DNA of 64,000 bases from Desulfobacca sp. GTDB taxonomy: Bacteria; Desulfobacterota; Desulfobaccia; Desulfobaccales; Desulfobaccaceae. The notes under the pieces are model-generated. The model did no database searches. It saw only the letters and a program-made list of their open reading frames with translations, and was not told the origin of the DNA. Every line of letters starts with the position of its first letter. Positions within the stretch are counted from its first letter, which is position 1. The stretch covers positions 1 through 64,000 of the forward strand of contig DYEV01000030.1 in NCBI GenBank assembly GCA_020725545.1, written 5' to 3'. Position numbers and translations under genes: made by a program. This document shows, in pieces, positions 57,687-64,000 of the stretch.

Positions 57687-59251
57687 TGCTGCCCTTTTAA
57701 CGTGGCGCCCCGGCGCAGGTCATCCTCCACCGGGCGGTCATAATAATCCAGGTGTACCAACAGATCAGTGCGGCCAACCAATTCTCTAATGCTCTTCAGT
57801 CCTAAGCGCCGCAAAATTTCCTTTAATTGCCAGACCCAAGCATAGTACATGTTGCTGATGCGGTTGAAACCCCATTCCACCTGCATGAGCTGGGTCATCT
57901 CCGGGTCGGTAGTAGCAATGCCCCGGGGGCAGCCCCGGCCCGATTCGCAGTTGTAGCAGCGGGTGCATTCCAAGGCCACCATTTCGGCGGTACCGATGAC
58001 CACGCCGTCCGCCCCCAGGGCAATGGCCTTGGCCACATCAAAGGCCGTCCGAATGCCGCCGGAGGCGATGAGGGTGACGCGATCCCGGATACCTTCCTGG
58101 CGCAGGAACTGGTGCACTTTGGGGATGGCATACTCGATGGGCATGGCGATATTCTTTTTGGCAATATCCGGCGCCGCGCCGGTGCCGCCGTAGCTGCCGT
58201 CCAGATGGATAATATGGGCGCCGGCGTCGTAGCTGCCCACCGCCACCATGTCCACATCGGTGGGCGTGGAGACCTTGACGGAGACCAGACAACGGGGATT
58301 GACCTCTTTGATCCAATCTACGTGTTTTTTGTGGTCCTCCACCGAATAAACACTGTGGAACGGGAAGGGCGAGAAGAGGGCGCTGCCGGCCACTGCCTCC
58401 CGCATGCGGGCCACGGCTGGCGTCACCTTGTCGCCTAAAAGGTGGCCGCCCAATCCTGGTTTGGCCCCCTGGGCATACTTAAACTCTACCACCCGCACTC
58501 GTTGAATGGTGTCCTCCCGTACCCCGAAAAGGCCGGTGGCCACCTGGGTGATGATATGATCATCATAGGGCATGAGGGCTTCGGGATAACCGCCCTCGCC
58601 GGTGCAGGTCAGGGTGTGCCATTTCACCGCAGCCTGGGTGCGGGCCAACATGGTGTGCAGACTGATGGAACCGAAAGACATGCCGCCGCCGTACCAAGGC
58701 ACCGCCAACTTCACTTGGGGCCGGCCGTCGGCCCGGCGATTCAGGACCAGATCCAGGGAGATCTCATCGTGGCTGAGTTTGGAATCTTTGAACTCCCGCG
58801 GAAAGATAAAGCGCATCTGATCGAACCCGCCACCCGAATCGCCGATGCGGTATTCAAGATCGGTATAGGGCAGGGTGCCGAATTCGGCCATCCACCAGGT
58901 GCTTAATAAAAGATCGGCGGTCCAGCGTTTGTCGCCGAAAGATCTGTAGTTGGGGTTCTGCACCAGCCGCAGGGCATTTTCCGGACACTGGTCAATGCAA
59001 TAGAACGATTCCTGCTGGCATTTAAAACCCAGACAGCGATAGCTCAACGGGCGGCGGAGAATGTTCTGTCCACCCCAGCTGTGCACCTCGTAGGGGCAAA
59101 CTTCCACACAACGCCCGCACTTGGTGCATTTCTTTTCATTGCGAATGACCCGATACTTGCTCAGCGGGTTTTTGAAGCGGCAGCCGGTGGTCTCCGGGCC
59201 GATGGCGACGGGCCCCTCATCGGTATAGATTTTTTCTGCTAACAGTGACAT
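57683..59251 (-). CDS. Glutamate synthase FMN domain with N-terminal ferredoxin
   Basis: 522 residues. An N-terminal 4Fe-4S region (CTKCGRCVEVCP, then CQQESFYCIDQCP) precedes the FMN/2-oxoglutarate barrel (PWYGGGMSFGSIS, KPGLGGHLLG, SVKVSTPTDVDMVAVGSYDAGAH in parts, and SGGIRTAFDVAKAIALGADGVVIGT). The cluster loop CTRCYNCESGRGCP follows. It reduces 2-oxoglutarate plus ammonia to glutamate. There is no NAD(P)H domain; ferredoxin is the likely donor. Confidence 0.9.
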   Translation of the reverse strand: MSLLAEKIYTDEGPVAIGPETTGCRFKNPLSKYRVIRNEKKCTKCGRCVEVCPYEVHSWGGQNILRRPLSYRCLGFKCQQESFYCIDQCPENALRLVQNPNYRSFGDKRWTADLLLSTWWMAEFGTLPYTDLEYRIGDSGGGFDQMRFIFPREFKDSKLSHDEISLDLVLNRRADGRPQVKLAVPWYGGGMSFGSISLHTMLARTQAAVKWHTLTCTGEGGYPEALMPYDDHIITQVATGLFGVREDTIQRVRVVEFKYAQGAKPGLGGHLLGDKVTPAVARMREAVAGSALFSPFPFHSVYSVEDHKKHVDWIKEVNPRCLVSVKVSTPTDVDMVAVGSYDAGAHIIHLDGSYGGTGAAPDIAKKNIAMPIEYAIPKVHQFLRQEGIRDRVTLIASGGIRTAFDVAKAIALGADGVVIGTAEMVALECTRCYNCESGRGCPRGIATTDPEMTQLMQVEWGFNRISNMYYAWVWQLKEILRRLGLKSIRELVGRTDLLVHLDYYDRPVEDDLRRGATLKGQQ

Positions 59252-59349
59252 GCGTTCCTGACTTCCTAAGCAAGATATTGAGGTTCAAGTTATTCCTAGC
59301 CAGTGGAAAAGAAACGGGGATGAGTGGGGAAACCTTTGGCTTCGACCCC

Positions 59350-60768
59350 CTAATTCGGATCCCGCTCCAGGGTTTCCGACCCCGGCGGGGCCTTGAACAG
59401 GGGCGCAAAGATTTCCCGTTCCAGATCCTCAGCGAACATGGCCCGGCCCACTTCACCGCGCAGACGCCGGACCTCCCGCAGGCCCATGGCCCCCAGGACC
59501 TCCAGCAGCTGGTTATTCCAGGCCCCCATCAGGTTGACCAGGCGTTGGCTGCCCCGGCGTTCGTGTATACCACCCAGATCCACCGGGCAGTCATCTCCCT
59601 CCTGGCAATGGGAGCAGAGGCGGCATTCCAAGGCCAGAAGGATGGGCAGGTCCACGGCCACACAATCCACCCCGCAAAGGATGGCTTTGGCCACATGCTC
59701 GGCCATGGCGATGCCGCCGCTGGCCACCAAAGTTACGGCATCCCGCAAGACGGCCTTGACCAAGCGCAGATGGACCTCCCGAATGAGGTCTTTCAAATGC
59801 TTGTCTCGGGCCTCGGCAAACCCTTGGGCATGATTATCCGCTTTGAGATGGAGGATTTCCGCCCCCGCCCCGGCCAAAGCCTCGCAGCGTTCAGTCGCCT
59901 GACCCGTGGCCGGGAGCGCGATGCTCACCAATAGGTTGGGCCAACGCCCCTTTAATCTATCGATGTCGGCAGTGATATTGGCATGATCCCACAGTTCAAT
60001 GATTCGCACTGAGCCGAGCACGGGATCGTCTAGATTCAGGGAGCCGGGCGAGTATTGCGGCATCAGATGCTGGGCCAGGGGGAGCAGGGCGCTGGTCAAC
60101 CCTTCCCGGGGGATAATGGCAAAGGTCTCCAGGATCTGGGCGGCTTGGGCCATGATCAGCCGAACCTTACTCTTATTGACGCCGATATCCGGTTCGGTCA
60201 GGAGCACCGGCAAGGGGATCTCCACCAGGGGGAAGACCGGCATAGTCAGCTCCCCGGCGGCATTAAAGGCCAAGAAAAGGGGCTTGCGGCCCAGGTCCAC
60301 GGTGGTGCTGATATACTCCCGGCCGTGGATGCCATCCCGGGTGGGCCGAACGATCTCCGACATGTCGGTCCAGATGGAGTCGAACCCCGGACCCTTGAAG
60401 GGTCCGCCGTAGCCGGCCCCGGACACCGGGATGCGGCCGGTTTCCGCCTGATACCAGGTCGTCGTGATGATCTCTTTGGTCCAATAGGAGTCGCCCAACA
60501 GGTTGTATTCCGGGTTCATGGCCTTCGTGATCAGCTCCCGGGGACAGCCCTGCACACAGCGGAAACAGTTTTTACAGAGGCTGTCGATGGTATCCGTCAG
60601 GCTGCGGTCATCAAAGGTCCGGTTACGGAAAGCCTCATAGGGGCAGGTCTCTTTCACGCAGCGGGTGCAGCGCAGGCAGCCTTCGCCCCAATCCAGCACG
60701 GTGCCCTTGCCCACCGCTTTAAACCGGGGCGGCACCTGGCGGACCGGGATATGATATTTTTTGGGCAT
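59350..60768 (-). CDS. Second FMN/ferredoxin glutamate-synthase-like protein
   Basis: 472 residues, a paralogue of the adjacent gene. N-terminal clusters CLRCTRCVKETCP and CKNCFRCVQGCP are followed by an FMN-type barrel (VTLVASGGIAMAEHVAKAILCGVDCVAVD) and a cysteine loop CRLCSHCQEGDDCP. It lacks parts of the substrate loop seen in its neighbour, so it may transfer electrons rather than make glutamate. 98 bp separate it from the next gene, without a terminator. Confidence 0.85.
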   Translation of the reverse strand: MPKKYHIPVRQVPPRFKAVGKGTVLDWGEGCLRCTRCVKETCPYEAFRNRTFDDRSLTDTIDSLCKNCFRCVQGCPRELITKAMNPEYNLLGDSYWTKEIITTTWYQAETGRIPVSGAGYGGPFKGPGFDSIWTDMSEIVRPTRDGIHGREYISTTVDLGRKPLFLAFNAAGELTMPVFPLVEIPLPVLLTEPDIGVNKSKVRLIMAQAAQILETFAIIPREGLTSALLPLAQHLMPQYSPGSLNLDDPVLGSVRIIELWDHANITADIDRLKGRWPNLLVSIALPATGQATERCEALAGAGAEILHLKADNHAQGFAEARDKHLKDLIREVHLRLVKAVLRDAVTLVASGGIAMAEHVAKAILCGVDCVAVDLPILLALECRLCSHCQEGDDCPVDLGGIHERRGSQRLVNLMGAWNNQLLEVLGAMGLREVRRLRGEVGRAMFAEDLEREIFAPLFKAPPGSETLERDPN

Positions 60769-60780
60769 GGCGAGCTTCTC

Positions 60781-61467
60781 CTACAACCGTTGATCCGGCC
60801 GCACCACCCGCCGGGGGCCCCCGGCGCCGGCCTTGGACCAATCCATGCTGGGCTTGACGGTATAAAGGCGCTCCAATTCCCCCAGGCTCTGCAGCCGGTT
60901 GCAGATCTGCTCCCAGGCGCAGGGCACCGGCGGGTCATAAGCATGGGCCATATTGATTTCACACAGGCCGTTGCTGGCGCCGCCACAGGGCCCGTTCAGC
61001 AGCCGTTTGGCACAGCGGGAGATGGGACAGATGCCGCCGGTATAACCCAACTGGCAATCGCCGCAGCCCCGGCAGTTCTCCAGCCAGACGCCCCGCTCGG
61101 CGGTCTCCCCCAAAAACATGGTGTTCAGAGCCGGGAAGACCGGGATCTTCTCCAACCTGGCCGCCAAGGCCTGGACTCCGGCGCCGCAGGCCAAGGACAG
61201 GACCGCGTCAACATCCTGGGCGGCAGCCACCACGTCCACCAGAAATTCCTGGATACATTGGCGATCGACGCTGGTTTCCTTGAGCTCTGCTTCCCGGCCG
61301 GCCATCTGGAAGGCCAATTGCAAGGCGGCGGCCAGCTCCGCCGTCTCCCGCCGGCCGCCGCAGGCACTCTCGGCCACACAGGTATCACACCCGGCTAACA
61401 GGATCTTTTTGTAGCCGGTCAACATCTCTTGTAGTTCTTGTAAAGACTTGCGCTGTCCAACAATCAT
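60781..61467 (-). CDS. MetV-like (methylene-THF reductase C-terminal-type) Fe-S/zinc protein
   Basis: 228 residues. Cysteine motifs CDTCVAESACGG near the N-terminus, CRGCGDCQLGYTGGICP and CAKRLLNGPCGGASNGLCE match MetV, the partner of MetF in acetogens and sulfate reducers. No metF gene is in the window. AAAGGAG precedes the ATG. It lies 12 bp from the next gene and 10 bp from the previous one, so it is in the same operon. Confidence 0.85.
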   Translation of the reverse strand: MIVGQRKSLQELQEMLTGYKKILLAGCDTCVAESACGGRRETAELAAALQLAFQMAGREAELKETSVDRQCIQEFLVDVVAAAQDVDAVLSLACGAGVQALAARLEKIPVFPALNTMFLGETAERGVWLENCRGCGDCQLGYTGGICPISRCAKRLLNGPCGGASNGLCEINMAHAYDPPVPCAWEQICNRLQSLGELERLYTVKPSMDWSKAGAGGPRRVVRPDQRL

Positions 61468-61477
61468 ATCTGCTCCT

Positions 61478-61894
61478 TTAAGCCGCCGGCCGGGGACGGG
61501 CCGGATTGGGGGGAAGGTCCTTGCGTCGCTGCTGGATCTCCGCCGCCACGGCGGCTAATCCCTCAGGATTGCCGGCTGCCACCCGGGAAAAGCCCAGGCG
61601 CGCCGTTTCCAGCCCCAATTCCGCGAGATAACTCTGGGCATGGGCCACCCGGAATCCCATGCGGGTGCTGCCTTCCGCTAATTGGCAATATTGTTCGGGA
61701 CAGCCCACCACCCAGACCAGATCAGCGCCTTTGGCCAGAATGCGCAGCAGGTGAAAGGCCTCCACTTTGCTGCTGCAGGGCTCCTGGATGATATGGCCGC
61801 TCAGGCCGACCTCCTGCAAGGCCTGGCGCAAGGCTGACGGCTGCGGTACTGCCTGTGTGCAGGCCAGCACCACCACCTCCGGTTTCGGCTTCAT
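61478..61894 (-). CDS. MvhD-like hydrogenase iron-sulfur subunit
   Basis: 138 residues. The MvhD/FlpD-type pattern has cysteines in VVLACTQAV, EPCSSKVEAF and GCPEQYCQLAEGS, four in total. MvhD normally has a CxxC at the first site; here a single cysteine remains. It probably transfers electrons through a 2Fe-2S centre, in association with the MetV-like protein. I start at ATG 61894, preceded by GGGGTAGGA; a TTG at 61909 is part of that site. Confidence 0.78.
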   Translation of the reverse strand: MKPKPEVVVLACTQAVPQPSALRQALQEVGLSGHIIQEPCSSKVEAFHLLRILAKGADLVWVVGCPEQYCQLAEGSTRMGFRVAHAQSYLAELGLETARLGFSRVAAGNPEGLAAVAAEIQQRRKDLPPNPARPRPAA

Positions 61895-61980
61895 TCCTAC
61901 CCCTTTCAAAAATTATCGTAATTGCAAATTGTAACATGTTTTGAGAGTTTGGGAATATTTATTATTTATTTTGTTTTGAC

Positions 61981-62010
61981 AAAAAGAGGGGTAGAAAAAT
62001 CCCACCCCTC
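61981..62010 (-). terminator. Terminator of glnA
   Basis: On the minus strand GAGGGGT pairs with ACCCCTC around 11 nt, followed by TTTTT. It falls 40 bp after the glnA stop, separating it from the glutamate synthase operon. The AT-rich stretch 61915-61980 beyond it probably holds that operon's promoter. Confidence 0.85.
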
Positions 62011-62049
62011 CGTTAGGCAGTTCCCTAACTGCTGCAATAACGCCTTGCA

Positions 62050-63378
62050 CTAGAGAATAGGCAGATACCGTTCAATCTCGTAGTCGCTGACGTGCATGCG
62101 GTAGCGATCCCATTCGATCTTTTTGTTATCCAGGAATTTGGTGAAGATGTGTTCACCCAACGCGTCACGCACGAGTTCGCTCTTTTCCACCTCTTCGATG
62201 GCTTCGTACAAGCTGCCGGGCAAGGACTTGATGCCGAGCTGCTCCCGTTCGGCGGCTGACATATGGTAGATGTCCACTTCCACCGGTTCAGGCATGGGAT
62301 ATTTATTTTCAATCCCCTTGAGGCCGGCGGCCAACATCACGGCGAAGGCCAGATAGGGGTTGCAGGCCGGATCGGGGGCCCGATACTCGATGCGGGTGGC
62401 CGCTTCTTTGCCAGGCTTATACATGGGCACCCGCACCAGGGCGGAGCGGTTGCGCCGAGCCCAGGCGATATAGACCGGAGCTTCGTAGCCGGGCACCAGC
62501 CGTTTGTAGGAATTCACCCACTGGTTACAGATGCCGGTGATCTCCCGGGCATGGGTCAGGATGCCGGCGATATATGACTTGGCCACGTCGGATAAATGAT
62601 ACTGGTCTTTGGGATCATAAAAGGCATTTTTGCCGCCCTGGAAGAGGGACTGGTGGGTATGCATACCGCTGCCGTTGATACCAAAGATGGGCTTGGGCAT
62701 AAAGGTGGCATAGACGCCGTGCTGCCGGGCGATTTCTTTCACGGCCAGCCGATAGGTCATGGTCTTGTCGGCCATCTTCAGACCTTCATCATAGCGGAGA
62801 TCGATCTCGTGCTGCGAGTCGGCCACCTCGTGATGGGAGTATTCCACCCGGATGCCCATTTTTTCCAGAGCGAAGATAGTCTCCCGGCGCAGGTCGTTGC
62901 CCCGGTCCAAAGGCGTGGTGTCAAAGTAACCGCCCCGATCCAGGATTTCCGTGCTTTCGTTGTCGACGAAATAAAAATATTCCAATTCCGGACCGGTGTA
63001 ATAGGTGTAGCCTTTCTCCGCGGCTTTGGCCAGCATCCGCTTCAACACATAGCGGGGGTCGCCGGGATAGGGGGAGCCATCCGGCAGCAGGATGTCACAG
63101 AACATCCGGGCCACCGGCTGGTCATCGGGGCGCCACGGCAGGATCTGAAAGGTGGTGGGATCGGGTTTGGCGATCATATCGCTCTCTTCAATGCGGGAAA
63201 ACCCCTCGATGGAGGAGCCGTCGAACCCCATCCCTTCGGTCATGGCTTCTTCCAATTCTGAGGGCCGGATGGAAAAACTCTTTAACACCCCCAGGATATC
63301 GGTGAACCAGATCTGAATAAAACTGATCTGCCGATCCTTCACAGCCTGAAAGACATCTTCTACGGTCTGACAATTCAT
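62050..63378 (-). CDS. glnA: Glutamine synthetase type I (GSI-alpha-like)
   Basis: 442 residues. Signatures are FTDILGVLKSF, GFDGSSIEGF, the ATP-site GSGMHTHQSL and YRAPDPACNPYLAFA. Length and the lack of the about 25-residue insertion match the GSI-alpha group (Bacillus/archaeal type). A Tyr occupies the adenylylation-site position (DIYHM), but that alone does not show modification. It makes glutamine from glutamate, ATP and ammonia, supplying the GltB amidotransferase. GAGGTAAT precedes the start. Confidence 0.95.
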   Translation of the reverse strand: MNCQTVEDVFQAVKDRQISFIQIWFTDILGVLKSFSIRPSELEEAMTEGMGFDGSSIEGFSRIEESDMIAKPDPTTFQILPWRPDDQPVARMFCDILLPDGSPYPGDPRYVLKRMLAKAAEKGYTYYTGPELEYFYFVDNESTEILDRGGYFDTTPLDRGNDLRRETIFALEKMGIRVEYSHHEVADSQHEIDLRYDEGLKMADKTMTYRLAVKEIARQHGVYATFMPKPIFGINGSGMHTHQSLFQGGKNAFYDPKDQYHLSDVAKSYIAGILTHAREITGICNQWVNSYKRLVPGYEAPVYIAWARRNRSALVRVPMYKPGKEAATRIEYRAPDPACNPYLAFAVMLAAGLKGIENKYPMPEPVEVDIYHMSAAEREQLGIKSLPGSLYEAIEEVEKSELVRDALGEHIFTKFLDNKKIEWDRYRMHVSDYEIERYLPIL

Positions 63379-63435
63379 ACGCTATTACCTCGCTGGTTAA
63401 AATTAAGATTCGAGCTCTCTATCGAAAATAATCAT

Positions 63436-63453
63436 TAGCAAACCCTATGCCAA
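63436..63453 (-). promoter_or_regulatory. Sigma-54 promoter of glnA
   Basis: On the minus strand TTGGCATAGGGTTTGCTA has -24 GG (63451-63450) and -12 GC (63439-63438) with exactly 10 bp between. Transcription would start near 63426, about 48 bp before the ATG. It fits nitrogen control by an NtrC-type activator. Confidence 0.75.
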
Positions 63454-63463
63454 TCAGATATTC

Positions 63464-63481
63464 ACTAATGATTTCATTAGT
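63464..63481. promoter_or_regulatory. Palindromic operator candidate upstream of glnA
   Basis: ACTAATGA-TT-TCATTAGT is a perfect 8-bp palindrome with a 2-nt centre, 11 bp upstream of the sigma-54 promoter. It lies closer to the promoter than typical NtrC sites and does not match the NtrC consensus. The binding protein is unknown. Confidence 0.5.
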
Positions 63482-63560
63482 TATCATTAATATGGGAAAC
63501 AAGCAAGCAACAATATTGTTAGGGAATTATCCTTTGATTACTTTTTTGTGCTCGAGGCTA

Positions 63561-63965
63561 TTATGTGGGTATGCCGTCATTAATGAAGCGCCGTTTTTTC
63601 CGCTCATCAATATCGCCGGGATACATCACGGCCTCGTGTCCCCGCTCCCGGGTGCGGATGCGGATGGCCTCTTCCACAGCATAGACAAAGATCAGGCCAT
63701 CCCCGGCTTCCCCGGTATAAGCCGCGTCCAGGATCGTTTGGATGGTCTCCTCCAGATTAGCTTCGGAGAGGATGATATTCACCTGGATCTTGGTAAGCAT
63801 ATCCACCTGATAGGTGCCGGAACGGCCGGACAGGCGGATCCCGCCCTGCCGCCCATGCCCGCGGATTTCAAAGATATTCAGGCCGACGATGCCGATGGCT
63901 TCCAGGGCCGACTTGACATCATTGACTTTATCTTCCCGAATAATGGCCTCAATTTTTTTCAGCAT
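63561..63965 (-). CDS. glnB: Nitrogen regulatory protein PII
   Basis: 134 residues. Typical start MLKKIEAIIREDK, T-loop GRQGGIRLSGRSGTYQVD with Tyr52 at the uridylylation position (equivalent to Tyr51), B-loop TGEAGDGLIFV and the C-loop arginines RTRERG. The usual second loop Tyr46 is Gly here. A 20-residue basic/acidic tail (ERKKRRF) extends past the normal PII end. It senses ATP/2-oxoglutarate and would control glnA; 182 bp separate them. Confidence 0.93.
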   Translation of the reverse strand: MLKKIEAIIREDKVNDVKSALEAIGIVGLNIFEIRGHGRQGGIRLSGRSGTYQVDMLTKIQVNIILSEANLEETIQTILDAAYTGEAGDGLIFVYAVEEAIRIRTRERGHEAVMYPGDIDERKKRRFINDGIPT

Positions 63966-64000
63966 TTCACACTGCCCTTTAAGAGTAAGCCCGTTCGCCG

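Noticed and set aside
60055-61398. 447-codon plus-strand frame
   Set aside because: Antisense to the FMN protein and MetV-like genes; it has low-complexity GC-driven composition.

Overview
The window is about 64 kb of GC-rich, gene-dense chromosome from a Gram-negative, probably anaerobic bacterium. LPS genes (lptD, hldE) show an outer membrane. MenA suggests menaquinone. There is a class I two-subunit Fe-S fumarase, a split archaeal-type ferredoxin-dependent glutamate synthase with MvhD-like and MetV-like iron-sulfur partners, twin-arginine polyferredoxin/DUF362 proteins, GcvH-like proteins and sigma-54 promoters. This mix points to the Desulfobacterota (former Deltaproteobacteria), for example a Desulfobacca/Syntrophobacter-like sulfate reducer. 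That assignment is inference, since no rRNA gene is present.

Layout. 1-7.9 kb: a transposase tail, then housekeeping genes (alcohol dehydrogenase, menA, dtd, a D-Ala-D-Ala carboxypeptidase, an MFS exporter, a thioredoxin-like protein, lipA). 8.0-10.8 kb: a broken IS1380-like transposase abuts a promoter, a Trp/Phe-rich leader peptide and a terminator ahead of aroF-aroB, which looks like a transcription attenuator. 10.8-20.2 kb: short tandem repeats, rimO, PBP1A, fumarase, an orphan histidine kinase and two GcvH-like genes behind a sigma-54 promoter. The second GcvH-like protein carries two four-cysteine modules.

20.8-35.8 kb is an accessory island between tRNA-Lys(CUU) and tRNA-Leu(CAA). It holds a PD-(D/E)XK nuclease-like gene flanked by 65-bp direct repeats. 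Divergent from it are a 1735-aa helicase/DUF1998/nuclease fusion, a SNF2-type helicase and a 1350-aa adenine methyltransferase. The set resembles class 1 DISARM but has a different architecture. Broken genes and a transposase remnant lie at its right edge.

36-54.7 kb: a cysteine synthase fused to a cysteinyl-tRNA synthetase domain that has lost its catalytic signatures, then rnr, pyrF, an exported aldo/keto reductase with an Fe-S tail, a NapH-NapG-like polyferredoxin, DUF362 and DUF6599-like proteins, icd, hldE, lptD and a phosphatase. 55-64 kb is a nitrogen-assimilation block, all on the minus strand: PII (glnB), glnA with a sigma-54 promoter, then a five-gene operon (MvhD-like, MetV-like, two FMN/ferredoxin glutamate-synthase-type proteins, GATase-GXGXG protein). 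No NAD(P)H-binding GltD-like subunit is seen, so ferredoxin or the MvhD/MetV-like proteins are the likely electron donors.
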